64,000 bases of DNA, taken from positions 14,997,748 through 15,061,747 of the forward strand of contig JAJEKV010000031.1 of NCBI GenBank assembly GCA_021234155.1, in the 5' to 3' direction. This DNA is from Isoetes taiwanensis. Its lineage: Eukaryota; Streptophyta; Lycopodiopsida; Isoetales; Isoetaceae. Positions 1 to 12,489 of this stretch are shown one piece after another; within the stretch, counting starts at the first letter, position 1; every line of letters starts with the position of its first letter. The notes under the pieces were generated by a model. It saw nothing but the letters and a program-made list of their open reading frames with translations. It was not told the DNA's origin and made no database searches. The position numbers and the translations under genes are program-made.

Positions 1-1522
1 GGGTAGCAAGTTGTCCATGGCGGTGTAGGATCACTATTGCCAAGTCGATTTCTTTGTAGCACTCATGTGTATACAAAGATCTGCGATGTTAGCTCGAGGG
101 TAAGATCATGTGGCTTTGGATAAGATTGTTCAAATTTTGTGTGTGGGGCGGGATGATGAAGGGGCTTGTTAAAGTGGCTTGGTGGAAGTGTCTCCGCCCG
201 GAGGATGGGGGCTTGGCCATTCTGGATTTGGCACTCGCATAGTAAGGTGTTGGTCTCTAAGTTTATTTGGAGCATTCCGGGATGGAGCATCTTCTCACAG
301 TGCGGCACTATTGTGGCAATCTCTTCGCCATTGTGTGGCATTTGGAAAGTCGTCCCAGGTGCATGTAGAGTTGCCCCGCAATTGTTGTATGGTCTCCGGC
401 CTTTCCACATGCATCCCCTTTTCTCCGCGGGGGTGTTAAGCGGGCTTGGGATCACGTCGTGTGCTCTTCCACTAGATTATGCCTCGGTTTATCACCACTC
501 TTCTCCTTTCTTGTGGGTTCCTCTACCCCTAGCATTTGCCCTTTGGCGCCATGCATGCTTCTGACGCTGAGGGCGCGTTGGAGGCGAAATAGCGTGCTCA
601 CCTTGGAGGATTGGTATTGGGATGGTCGGCTAAGCCCGTTGGGAGTTCTTCGAGCTTCGCTTTAGCTGAAGGGCGATGGCCAGGGCTATCACGGGAACAA
701 GTGGCGGGGAGTATTCCGCTACATACCTATAGTCCCTCGGGGTGATGTGGTGGTGCGTTTGGAAGGTTCATCCAGATGTTGTATCTTCTTGTTTTGTGCG
801 GTCTTGTTACCGGGTGTTGGCTATTCATGACACTCGCCCCTTCGTGCAAGTGGTCTCTGCAGCTTCCTGGGTTCGATGGCTTCGGTTTGGGCGTGGACAT
901 GGAGCTCACTTCCCCAACGAAGGTTCCCGTGCTTCGTGGCGGTGGTGCAATCACCGTATCGAATTGAATGTCCTTGTGAGTCGGTTTAGGCGGGTGTGAG
1001 CCCTTTGCCCTTGTTGTGGCCTTCATCGTGAGACCAGGGAGCATTGTCCGGTTTTATGCCCTCACTTGCGTGGTTGCCCGATTGGGTCGGGCTCGCTTCG
1101 TGAGATTGAATAGCCAACAATTGCCGCTTCATGTATATCCTCGGGTGCTTGGCCGCCAGACGCGGCAAAAGCCTTGCATCCGTCGTGGCGGGTTGGTTGG
1201 TGTGGTTGATTTGGAAGCGGTTTGTGGATCTTTCGGGGGGATTCAAAGACTGCACCTCTCCGATTCCTCGACTTCGTACAAGCTATTTCAAAGCTTTTTG
1301 GTGTTCCCGGGATTAGTAGAGCGGAAGTTTTCCATTTGGCGGGACTTCTTGGGTGTGGTAGATGGTGATGGCCAGTTTGTACAGCAGTAGAGTTGCAGTT
1401 GTTGTGGAGTGTCGAGGTATCACTGTCTCTTTGGGGCAGTTCTCCTTCCTCCTCACTTGCTTTGTAACATTATCATTCTTTTAATATATTGCTGACACAG
1501 TTCTTCAAAAAAAAAAAAAAAA
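1..1522 (+). mobile_element. 5'-truncated L1-like LINE, ORF2 C-terminus and poly(A) tail
   Basis: This is the 3' part of a non-LTR retrotransposon; the window edge cuts its 5' part. Around 170-240 the plus strand reads AWWKCLRPEDGGLAILDLAL, the conserved block downstream of the reverse transcriptase domain in plant L1-like ORF2 proteins. At 1006-1065 a zinc-binding zf-RVT module follows (CPCCG, then ETREHCPVLCPH), which normally closes these proteins. The reading frame shifts several times and carries stops, so the copy is dead. A 3' untranslated region ends in 16 A residues at 1507-1522, the expected LINE tail. Class is secure from domain order plus poly(A); the exact clade is not. Confidence 0.8.
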
Positions 1523-2212
1523 CTCGTCTGTGAAAACTGGTATGTGAAAACTGGTTTGGACGGGCATTTTTGTAAACAAGTTACAAGTATTAATATAACT
1601 GTTTTCTTAAGTGTTTTCCTAAATGTTTTGTATAAGTTCCATAAAAGTTCTGATATAAAAGAAAGCTCTGATTCAACGTGTCTTCCATACTGTTTTGAGA
1701 ATGTTCTGAACCGTGTCTTGTGGCAACTGTGTTGTGGTCTCATGCTCATGCAGAAAAAACATGTATTTTATTCTTTCTTTCTCTTAGTAGACCAAACATC
1801 TACATGCAGCAAGTGGACAAATCTTAAACCATGCAAATATATATAAGCCATGCAAATCTTAAACCATGCAAATCTTAAACCATGTACAAATCTTAAACCA
1901 TGCAAATCTTAAACTATACAAATCTTAAACCATGCAAATCTTAGCGACAATGCAAATATATATAAGCCATGCATGTAAACATGATGACATGAAGTGGGAC
2001 ATCCACTTCAGAATTCAATTGCAACCAGCAAAATTTTCTCCATCCGAAATCTGAACTGCAAATGCTAAGCATGAATGCTAGTATCTATCCAAATGAAATA
2101 ACCTCCACAAACCTAAATCCTTGTCATATTTCAGAGATTACATACCTGATATCAAATAAGAATATTAGATATCAAATACAAGAATCAAAACACAATGATA
2201 TTTTAAACCATT
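1523..2212. other. AT-rich spacer with a short tandem repeat
   Basis: No gene is visible. The stretch lies between the LINE poly(A) tail and the stop codon of the minus-strand FCP1-like gene. It holds the short tandem array listed separately and may include the 3' region of that gene. Confidence 0.5.
1824..1975. repeat. Short tandem array, unit about CATGCAAATCTTAAAC
   Basis: Seven or so imperfect copies of a 15-17 bp unit (ccatgcaaatcttaaa) are arranged head to tail. The array is bracketed by two copies of caaatatatataagccatgc. Confidence 0.75.
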
Positions 2213-5200
2213 CTTTTTGTCAACAATTCAATTATTGAATCAGAAATATCATCCAACCAATTAGTAATAGGATGATCTCGAACATAGTCTACAATGTGAT
2301 TTGAGTCTCTCAAGCCCTCCAACCATGGCCGCTTGGTTCAATAGAAATGACCTATCCCCTCGCTTCTGGATGGAAAGAGATTGGTGTGATCATAGTATGA
2401 GGGCTATTCTTATACCCTTTATATTGGTGATCATCAATCATCAAGGTATTCGATGTGTTATAATATCCTCCAAGCTCTTTGTCCTTGTATACTTTTTGCA
2501 ACAGTTTCAAGCTTATGTTGACTTTCTGATACTTGAAACCTACCTTCATGCACTTATCAACACCCCATTCAAACACCAACTTCTTCTTCAATTTTGCGGT
2601 GAAACACCTTCTCGGTGATTGACTTCAAACTTGCAACATCCAAATCAGACCACATGGCAATGTCAAAGTGTTCACTGCACCAGCTCAAAAACTCTATTGC
2701 ATCTGGCCTTAAAATAATGAGCTTGCTCTTTGATAGATGCTGAGGCACTGTTCCTTCTTCGGGAATGCAAGTTGGGATCCCTCCCTTTGTCTCATACATT
2801 TTACCAAGCACTCCATTGAAATCAAATATGATTAGCTTTCGACAACCCCGACTTTCTTTAAAGGAGGTGGAGGAGATGATATGAGAATCTGCTTTAAAGA
2901 TCTACACTTCCCAGCCTATCACTTCCTGTTTGATGCAAGCATAGAAAAACACATAAGAAAATACAAGCTTCAAATGCATTTCCCTAATAAATCATAGCAT
3001 ACCTTGCCTTTCAAATGACATATTGTTTGCAATCTTGGTCTTCTTTGGAGTTGCATCTTCAATTCTATTTGAGGTTGCACAAACTCCACAAAATATCAAA
3101 ACCATTAGGGAGCTCAATGGTTAAATTTCTAACTTGATTGCACTCAATTAAGCATATGTTCCAAAATCAATGAAATTTAATGTTGATTTAGCTAGATTAG
3201 CATACCATTGAGCATTACACCATCACACATTGATGAACTTCTCATTTCCAAACGCTTTCGCACTCTTTGATCATCAAAAGTAGTCCTCTCTATTAATGCA
3301 CAAAGCAGATGTTTGATTAGATCATGATGAAATTTCAGAATCAAGTTATTAAAACCATATTATTAGAACTTACCTATTGACAATTCCCCGATCTCCAATG
3401 GTGGCTTCTTCTCGATATGGGAAAGCTCTCTACTACAACTCAAAAACTTGTGTAAATAGATGCAAATATAAAGTGTGGACTTAGCATTGGACTCAAATAC
3501 CTTTCTCGTTATGGGGCAAAACCTCCATTGGTTAATTTGCTTATATATCCAAATATGGAGTAATAAACGGACTGTTGGAGAGAGATAGTACAGCTTTTAC
3601 CGCCTACCATTTTCTGTACTATAAAGATTGCTTGTACATAAAGATACATAACACTTACTTGAGGCATATAGATGCTGTTTCGATTTCTTTCCCAAAGATG
3701 TTGCAGCTCTTGAACATGATTAGGGCCATGAATCTTGGTCACATTCTATCATCTAAATCTTACTTGCTAAAACCAAACAAGTGTATGCATGCCTTCAAAA
3801 AATTACCTTTTGTTTCCACCGAGAGAATTTTTACCTCCTCTTCTACATTTTCTTCATTACCTTTCCCATTAACCTTTTCTTCTTCATAATGTGGAGATGC
3901 TTCTCGCAATGTTTAATTTGCTTACATGTCCATTTGATGCAAGTTGAGAACATAGGTCTTTGAAACATCATCTAACACATTAAGCAATGGATTAGTACAT
4001 AAAGTTATCAAGTGCTTTTGTTGTAAATAATGTCGGTTACCATCTACTTGAGAACATCCCGCCGCACATGTGAGGTAGATCTATCAACACCAAGTGCTCT
4101 AACCCAAAGTTTCGAGACATTGCATGGTCGCAATCAACTTGGCGGCATATATTATCATAACTAAACTCATAGATAACGTTAGTAATGATAGAAGCAATCA
4201 TGTCAAGTTCAAAGGTCACCATACCTTATCAAGGAAACCAAACATTGTAAGTGATATTTGTGATTGCACTCCGCCAACAAGATTGGTAAGGGTTTGCCAT
4301 CAAACAACAAAACTCTTCCACAAAATGGGCAAATGTCCGGGTTAGCCTCAATGCATGATTTTGAAGGTAAGTTTGGCAATTGGGGATCTAATGATATCCC
4401 CTCTTCATTTTGGCAACCCGATTGCAACCTTTTCAAGCGGGTTGCAAAACGACATTTCCTCAAGATCGTCATCTTTCTTGAATTCTCTAAACCTAGAAGC
4501 TCATCATTTGAACATAACAAATCTGAATTAAGCAGGCCATCTCTTGTTCCCTCAAATTTATAATCGCCATAACTCCAAAGACTAGCTTCTTTTGTCATAT
4601 CCTTCATCAAAGCAAACCATTTCTGCCTCTCTTCCTCAAAAGCTTCTTTTTTCTCTCTCATTGACTTGCATGCATTATTTAGTTCTCTGCATCTGTCACT
4701 GGATAAACTGATCCTTGATTCTATTTTTGTCAACTCAATCTCTGTTGATTCCATCCATTCATGCATAATCCTGTGTGTACCTATCACATGCAACACACAT
4801 TTATCAAAGATACTTGGATACAAATGATACTAATTCATGACCATACTAAATGTAAGGAAAACGGGTAACTACAATCCACAGTACATACATGAGACAAAGC
4901 ATATCTCAGGCTACAAACTATGAAACAACATATCTCAGGCTACAAACTATAGCAACATACTATGAAACAAAGCATATCTCAGGCTACAAACTATAAAGCA
5001 GCATATCTCAGGCTACAAATTATAGCAAGATACTATGAAACAAATCATATCTCAGGCTACAAACTATAGCAACTATCTAACTATCTGCTAGACATCTTTA
5101 ACTACAAACTATAAACTACACTATATACACTTTCAAGCTACATAATGTAAGACAAAGTACAACTCAACTATACACACAATCGAGCCACAAACCATAATTT

Positions 5201-5637
5201 AGGCTACAAACCATGAACCATACATAAAACCATAATTTAGGGCTATAACCAACACCTCAGTAGCATGAAAAGAACATTGAACTTGGAATCACCATATCAA
5301 ACCATAATTTAGAGCTAAAAACTAGCAAACATTTCATGCAATCACCACACCAAACCATACACAAACCCAACAAGCTACAAACCGTATAATTTATGTGGCT
5401 TTGTAATCTCACTATTCTCGTGACAATACAAACCACAAACAAAGATGGAGCATACGAAATAATCTAAGACCTATTTGCTATCTAAAAATGGTGAATACCT
5501 CAGTAACAATAACAAGCAAAGATGCTTGATCAATTTTAAAATTGAATCCAAATTATACACTTTAAGTAATTCATTGTGAAAAATAGAGAAACACTTACTT
5601 GAAACCACGCCAATTCCAATTTGGCTATGAATTGCTG
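2213..5637 (-). pseudogene. FCP1/NIF-like phosphatase-domain gene with coiled-coil and RING-like part, frameshifted
   Basis: A multi-exon minus-strand gene. The exon at 4209-4823 has a charged, probably coiled-coil stretch (ELTKIESRISL onward) followed by CPFCG and AECNHKYHLQC, the first half of a RING-H2 finger. Small downstream exons end at good donors: about 3800-3925 (acidic), 3650-3760 (GTAAGT), near 3510, 3370-3440 (GTAAGT), 3210-3290 and near 3010-3070 (GTATGC). The last exon holds an FCP1-homology (NIF, HAD-type) domain: KLIIFDFNGVLGKMYE at the nucleophile motif, then LRPDAIEFLSWCSEHFDIAM, LMIDDHQYKG and a closing NHIVDYVRDHPITNW. FCP1/NIF enzymes dephosphorylate phosphoserine proteins. 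The catalytic motif here is DFN rather than the active DxD, so activity is doubtful. Three frameshifts break the last exon (near 2590, 2355 and 2310). A likely 5' exon lies at 5598-5637 between a CAG acceptor and a GTAAGT donor. Single-gene status over the full span is inferred from splice signals. Confidence 0.65.
4885..5075. repeat. Tandem repeat, unit CATATCTCAGGCTACAAACT
   Basis: Five imperfect copies of catatctcaggctacaaact plus a variable tail (atgaaaca or atagcaac) run head to tail inside the presumed intron of the FCP1-like gene. Looser copies of ctacaaact continue to about 5220. Confidence 0.75.
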
Positions 5638-6729
5638 CAAGTGTAAGATAATTAGTGGTCAGATGATCTTAAACAAACTCAAGGTAAAAGATGTGAAGAA
5701 AGGATTACCACTTTTTTTTGTTGCACTTTTTTTTCGCATTTAGAAGTGACATTAAGTCGTGGTCCCAATCGATAATTGAGTGCTCGCATGATTCTTCTCT
5801 TGTAACCTATTCTCGGAAAAACCGCCCTCCTTACTCTCTAACTTTTGTGACCTTGAATTTTCAAAGATGTGCTTGAAAAGATAACCAATTTATTTGTTTC
5901 CCCTTCATCTCTTGAAGAAAATAAGCAACAAAGAAAGGTTTGTGGAATTAGACCTCCTCGAGCATGTTGTCTATCAACATACACTTTCCTATAAAGATTC
6001 ATGAACTCATTCCTCTTTGATAATTGAGGTTCCTCAATTTGTAACAAGACTTAACCTTGTCTCCCAAAATCGGTTTATTTCATTCCCTCATTATCAAACT
6101 CCTTTTCCCCTTATATAGATCTCAGATATGACAATCCATCTCGAAGCAATTCCTTTGAAGTCGCTTTTTTCACTACCACCCATGATTATTTTCTCCACCA
6201 TTCACTTCTTTGGTCTACAAATCGTTGACCTACAATAATAAGTCTCGATTCCTTTCATGATCTAGAAAAAACTAAACTGGCCGGGCATGAACAAATTTTG
6301 TCAGCCTTCCTTGAATTAGCCTCTCTCCTCGCTATTCTTAACAAGCAACGAGATACTTTCTGTGAGCGGAGAATGTCCGAAAGCTTTTACATAACATAAT
6401 TTGGAGATGTGAACTTGCCTTCCGTCCATGTTCCGTCCCTGATCGAATGAACATGGAAGAGCTTCTCCGGAGGTGAATTTGCATCGAAACGAAAGTGGGA
6501 ATTTTGAAACAATTTCAAAAAAATCGTTTCTTCCCACTTTTTCCCACAATTTTCCGTAAAGAATCCATTTTGGAGGTATCCAAAAATGGAATTTCTTTCA
6601 AAGCATTAATAGCTCGTATTTCAAATTTTGAGGGCATATTTACTACAATTTTCAACTTCATTTTGTGGTTTCAAAATGCACATTTTTGTGCCACCTTATC
6701 ATGCATCAACCCTACAGGGTTCAGCCGCC
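5638..6729. other. Upstream region of the minus-strand gene, no clear ORF
   Basis: The stretch has short open frames on both strands without recognisable domains. It separates the divergent FCP1-like gene (minus) from the ORF at 6730 (plus), so it could hold promoters for both, but I see no convincing TATA box. Confidence 0.35.
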
Positions 6730-7005
6730 ATGGATCATGCTAGAAGAACCAGTTATCCCAGGTCCGGCTCCAGGTGGGACGTGGTAAGGGGTGGAGGGTC
6801 TGATCCCACCAAGAGGGCTCGCCCTCTTCCGAGTGCTCCACCCTCCCCTGCTAGCTCTTCGACCTCAACGACTCCTAATTCTTTCAAAATTAGGAACTGT
6901 TTGGTAACCCCGGCCGAGATCACAACGGCCGTGGGTTCATCTGTAAGTGTCGAGGTCTCGCCCGAAATCGTCTCTCAAGTTGAGCGGGCTCGTTCCAAAA
7001 AATGA
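6730..7005 (+). CDS. Hypothetical small basic Ser/Pro-rich protein
   Basis: The 91-residue frame opens at an ATG in good plant context (gccgccATGGat) and ends at TGA. I do not recognise it. It is rich in Arg near the N-terminus (ARRTSYPRSGSRWD), has a low-complexity Pro/Ser/Thr middle (PSAPPSPASSSTSTTPN) and a C-terminal stretch that could be helical (SPEIVSQVERARSKK). Base composition is more GC-rich than the flanks, which favours coding. It could also be a first exon or a transposon fragment. No signal peptide or membrane segment is evident. Confidence 0.4.
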   Translation: MDHARRTSYPRSGSRWDVVRGGGSDPTKRARPLPSAPPSPASSSTSTTPNSFKIRNCLVTPAEITTAVGSSVSVEVSPEIVSQVERARSKK

Positions 7006-8582
7006 TCTCATCCACTGCCAGATCGTGATCACAGAAGGAGACCATGTGCTCTTCCAGAGCCCGTGGGTTAATGAGCCGCAGCCCCTTTGTACGTAAAGGC
7101 CACTCGACGATCCCCCCTCCTCTTCCTTCTTGGTTTATGTTAGAAACGTTCCTTCGGCTTATTTTGTGCAGCCTCGTGGCTCAATTTTGTATGATCATCA
7201 TTTTGTATAATGGAATGATCTTCTTATTATCGGGTAATCGCTGTTTGTGTTCATTGCTTAAGTTATTTGTGTTCATTGCTTAAGTTATTTATTTATGATA
7301 ATGATCATGTTCCGTCCATGCCCCATACCGTAATGGATTGGAAAATCAGTTAAAAACAAAGAGAATTTTGTGTACCAGGTTCACTATTTTTATCATAAAT
7401 TGTGTACAATAAGTTCACTATTTTGTTCATATATTTTGTACAACAAGTTGTCGAAAAGACTTAATTGTCTTGGGTTTCATCCGAGTCTTCGATACTGTGC
7501 ATATTGTCTTCTGCTAATAGCAAGTGCCAAATAAAAGGTAAACTGAAAATTAAGAGTGCAAGGTGACCAAACATACCCCTGGACTATCGGTGTAGCTATG
7601 AATGAGGTCCCTCCCCAAGCCTTGAGTTGGTCGGGTTACTCGAGCCATGTCACCTCCATATCCTTGCAAACCCAACATCCATCCCCTTTGCACAGCCTTA
7701 CAATTGCGGTGGTCCACCCCAATTTCCACCATCTCCCCGATAATCCTTGCCTTGTCTATTGCAAAGATCCCCGTCATGTTCGGTCCTCGAATTGGCGAAA
7801 GATAGTTCACCCATCCCCGGGTGTCCACCTCATTGAGTTGCCGCGGGACCAATGTCAAGATGTTGCCGGAGAGCGGCAAGTCCCACCTCTTCAATGGGGA
7901 ATTGAGTGTGCTGATTGGGTTTGCTACAGCCTAACTAGAGGTATGAAACCCTCTATACTTACATTATGCACATGACCAAAGATCACCCGAAAGCGAGATA
8001 TGTGTGTCATCTAAACCAGCACATGACTTGCTCTTCATCAAAGATCCTCCAATGGTTGTGAGTTCAGTTCACACAGGGGACTAAGCAGAACAATGATTCA
8101 AGAACTTGGTCAATTCCTCGGGACGCCTCGATGAACTCGCAATGGGTGCCCCAAGTGGACTTAACCCTTGTCTCACCCTAAGTCCTTCCTCACCTCAGTA
8201 ATCTTCTTGTCTTAACCTCCTCGCTCAACACCCTTTGAAAACCAAATATGGATGCCACTCTAGACATCCCCTTGGGTACATAAACTCCCTAAGCCTTGCA
8301 AAGACTTGCGGCTTCCCCTTGCATCGCCTAACTTCCTCCTCACGGACCACTGCTTTTACCACATGCGATCGGGTGATCACCGCATCTTCCTTAAAGCTAA
8401 GAAAGCCCGGTACATTGCAACAAGATCAAAGGAAATGTTTTACCTCTGAACGTCACCCCGTGACCTTCCGCCGGGGTTCTTAGAAAGCCAACAGCCCACG
8501 AGGAATATCACTCCCGGCGGAGGCAATACTTGCATGCTATAATGACCCTCGGGGTGCACATGCAAGATTACCCTTGCAAGAA
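7006..8582. other. Unassigned region upstream of the second LINE
   Basis: A small direct duplication (tgttcattgcttaagttattt twice at 7248-7288) is visible. The part after about 7550 has the same GC-rich composition as the following LINE and may be its degraded endonuclease region, but no motif could be secured. Confidence 0.3.
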
Positions 8583-10291
8583 GGCCCGGTCTCGGAAATC
8601 ACAGATTCAGACGTGGAACAAGGCTTACGGCGTCTTGCCAATGGGAAAGCCCCGGACTTGGATGGTATGCGCGTGCGCATTGCTTAAGTGGGCGGTCAGC
8701 CCATAATACCAAAGGCTGACCACCTTGTTCAACAAGGCATTACAGAAGGCTTCCCGCCGCAAAGGGACCAATAGCGAGTTGTTCCCATCTATAAGGCGGA
8801 GTGACCCACACCGCCTCAACCACCACCAACAATCATGGTCGCCGGTGTTTGCAAACCGCTTTGGCCGGGATTCTCGAAAGCAGCCGGTTGTTGGCTGGGC
8901 TGAGGCGTTATAGGTGCGGGCCCCTCACCTGTTAGGATTCGCACCCGGCACTCAACCATTGACCACATCTTCACGCTATAACTCGATTGAAGACAACAGA
9001 AGAACTCATCGATCTATATTGTTGCTTTGTGGATTTTGGGGCGCTTGACAATCGCGGCTCGGGAAAACTATGGGCAAGACCGAATAAACCGGGGGTTCCT
9101 GTGAGATTTGCGCAATGCGGTGTACAGTGCTATATGAAAGATGCGCTCGTGTCGGGTTGCGGCAGACAAGCCAACCATTTGATAGTAGTATCGGGGTTCG
9201 CTGTGGATGCCCTCTCTCCCCAACATTGTTTGGGCTTTACATTGATCAATTGGAGAGCCGGCTTCTCGATAATGGGGCGATGGAGCTCATCTTCTATCGG
9301 ATCATCGACCGGTTAATATATGCCGATGATGTGGACCTCTAGCTTACACACAATTAAAGCAGACATGCAACGACATCTCGATGCCCTGACACATTCGTCA
9401 AGCCGGCGATATGCGTCAACCTCGCCAAGACTAAGGTGGTTTTCATATCATCTTCACGTCACCGAGGATCCCTCCTTCGCCACCAAGGCCGAATGTGGAA
9501 GTGGCATCCACATACAAGTATTTGGGAGTGGAGTTTCCTTCTACTATGCACCGACACATCCATAATGACTCACGAAGTGACGGCAGTCGGAAGGCACTAT
9601 ATGCAATGCAAAATAATAGTCATAGAGCGGAGTTGTATGATTGGGCCCATCACCACACTGCTCAAGGTCTTAATAGAGCCCGGCCCTTTATACCGGGTGG
9701 AAGTATGGGGCCCGTAGTATCACTTGCTACTTGAATGACTTGGAGCAGTCCAAAAGCCTTCTTAGTAATGAAAGCACTAGGGGTGAAGTCCACGGTCCCA
9801 TATCAAATTCTCTGCAGAGATAGGATTCTTGCCTCTTCGGAGGGCTGCCCTTGATCGCCACATTGTCTATTTTCGGAAGGTGGTCAATATGGACGATGCT
9901 CGCCTCCCTAAACTAGCTTATATCATGGCAATGGGGGCACAAGGCCCTCAAGGCTTCTTTGGAGGGAAAAGAGAGCTCAATGGTTGGCTAGATGGAATGT
10001 GCAGGAGCAATGCATACATGTGCAAACAGAGGCGATCGCCATAGCTTGAGGCAATATCTTGACGCTTGGTTCCTCGCCAAGCTTTGGGATGCCAATGCCC
10101 TTGAACATGTCAAGACAAAGACACTATCACGCCACATAAATCCCACATTGGAGCGAGGCCCGCGAATGCTACTACACCCATTTGCCCATGAAAAGGCGCA
10201 CTCATTGCCTCCATTCGCATTGTGGGGCACATCATCTTGGTTGAGATTAGGGCGGCGGATGGATTGGTGAGCCACGCCGGGGCCGGACTCT
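8583..10291 (+). pseudogene. LINE reverse transcriptase remnant, 5' portion (interrupted by CACTA)
   Basis: RT motifs of a non-LTR retrotransposon appear in order on the plus strand: NGKAPDLDG at 8639-8666, RTRHSTIDHIFTL near 8940, LYCCFVDF at 9015-9038 (first catalytic Asp block), GVRCGCPLSPTLFGLYIDQ at 9195-9250, YADDVDL at 9319-9340 (catalytic YADD) and KYLGVEF at 9508-9530. The last recognisable piece (RIVGHIILVEIRA) ends right before 10292. Stops and frameshifts break every segment. The motif style (STIDHIFTL, VDF, GCPLSPTLFGLYID) differs from the L1-like copies at 1-1522 and 23161-26348, so this is another LINE lineage. The missing C-terminal zinc finger lies at 37602-37815. Confidence 0.8.
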
Positions 10292-10485
10292 GGCACTACA
10301 AATGTAATAGTGTGTTTTCCCTCGGTTATAAAGGTCAAACAAAGTGACGCTATGTGTATTCTCAAAGCCCCACCAAATGTCACGCGAAATTGACGCTAAA
10401 AAGTGCTATACTTTGATGTCGCATGAAGCCAACTTTTATGTCAAGAATTAAGTCATGTCTACATAACGCAAAAATGACATAATAG

Positions 10486-10771
10486 CTACATTTGTGGCAA
10501 CTATATGGCATGTTTATGTCGAGCTTATATCCAAGTTATTCAATAATTGTGTCATAATTTCTATCATATTAGTCTCGACACAATGACTACATTTGTGGCA
10601 ATTGCATGCCATGTTTGTGTCGAGTTTATATCCAAGTCAGTCATTAATTGCGTCATTTTTTCTATCATATTAGTCTCGACACAATCACTACATTTGTGGC
10701 AATTGCACGGCATGTTTTTGTTGAGAAGTTATTCAGTCATTGCATCACATTTTCTATCATATTAGTCTCAA
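10486..10771. repeat. Subterminal tandem repeat, about 101 bp x 3
   Basis: Copies start with ctacatttgtggcaa at 10486, 10587 and 10688. Each runs through a gcatgtttrtgtcgag block, an attcataattgcgtca-like block and tctatcatattagtctc. The third copy is shortened. The array sits near the left end of the CACTA element and fits a subterminal transposase-binding array. Confidence 0.8.
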
Positions 10772-12489
10772 CTTTGCAACTAAATTGTTACACACCATAC
10801 TGGCATCCTTATCTTGCATAAGTTGACATCCTTTACGTCATATTTGTAACTCTCTTATAACGTGTTTTATATCTTTCAGTATGCAATTTATAAACGAGCC
10901 TAATTTAATTTTACAACATGATTGTGACCTTTAGTTATATAGTTATGATAAACTAGGTTCCTTTTTGTAAAATTCGAGTAACAAAATTGTGTCATATTTA
11001 GGTCTTTTTGTAACATCTACATGTCAATTTTATAGGCACATATAATATGTAGCATAATAACAGGGGGTTTTTTTGTGTTTTGTACGCTTTTCACAAAGGT
11101 TTTCCTAAGATTTTATGGCGTATTCGAATGGATGTACTAATGCGTACATCTAGAGTGCACCATTTCTTAGTCGTTGATTTAGCTTTTTTTTTTCAATGGT
11201 CCAACATCTAAGGGCTCACAACAAAAGCCCTCTTTTTATTTTAAGGGCTGAACATGCAAGCCTTGTGATAGCATTTCAGGGCAATGTGTTTCTTCCAGCC
11301 GCTTCTATTTTCAATCATGATCTCCGCTTCCTTTCCCACTTCTATCTTTTTCCGTTGCTATCTTCTGATCTTCCCTCCTCACCTGGAGTTGCAAAGCGCA
11401 GGGAATTCCCCGCACAACGGGCAGATTTAAAAAGCACCATGCGCAAAGGAATCTTTGTTTTGGGATGCCGGAGTAGAAGCAATCTCTAATGGACAGGTAT
11501 TGGGCATTCCTATGGAGCGAATATCTGATGGCGCTGATATTTTTTCCCCTTCTCAACAAAGTCACAGCTCCTTACGGGCGGCATTCTTCGCCTCTTCTAG
11601 GGACCTTCAATGGCGGTCGAGATGGTTGGGTTCTTATGGAAAGCCGCACTTTGGGGCGCTTTCATCTTCTTTTCAACAGCCAGCATTCTTCTAAGCTTGT
11701 CCCCATTCTCATTTTCCCGTTGTTTTGTGATTCATTACATTCATAGAACTCGTTTACCCTTTCGTAATGAGATCGAGCCCTTCCCATATTGAGTTGGGTC
11801 TCTCGATCCGATCCTTGTTCTGTTTTGACTAAATCTTGCTTAAGTCCTTCATTTCCATGGTGCTTTTATTATTCATAAAATCTTTCCGCAGATATGGACT
11901 CGGTGTATATAATTAGTTCTCTTGCTTGGGATTAGATCGGATTGTCTATGTTGATATTTTTACGGCATGTGGGTACTCCCACAGAGCACGCGATTTATGG
12001 GACTTTTTCAAGTGCCTTAGTCCGTCAAAACATGCCCAATTGTGACGCATTCTTGCAGGTCTTGTCCTTGAATCGAAACTTTGTTGATGGTTTTGTTTCG
12101 GATTAAGAAATCATCCTTCCAAAGAATTGAGAACTAATAGAGCAAGCAAGCAGCGGCCCTCATCTCATCCCGGTCCCTAAGAAGTGGGCTGCTTTTCCCT
12201 TCTCAAATCTCACGGGCTATGGCGTTTTGGATTCTCACAAGGGCCTCGTTTATGCGGTACAACTAGAAGCACCGCGAATTGGCAACCGCAATTCTGGACC
12301 CTACCGGTTCGTCTTATATTCTTACCCAAAGCTCCATCTTGAAGGCTTGATTTCGCTTGTATAGTTGTATTGCATGTAGATAAGAACCCTAAAAGTTCCT
12401 CCGCGATCATGCAAAGAAGAGGCTTAGGTATAAAGTAGTTGTGATTTCTTATTGGGAGCTTCCAAAGGAGCACCGCGGAATGCAAGCCT
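10772..12489. other. Unassigned region inside the CACTA element
   Basis: No recognisable domain. A 60-residue frame at 11610-11792 starts at an ATG in good context (ttcaATGGcg) and contains one hydrophobic segment (LWGAFIFFSTASILLSL). It could be a first exon of a captured gene, but nothing confirms this. Confidence 0.3.
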
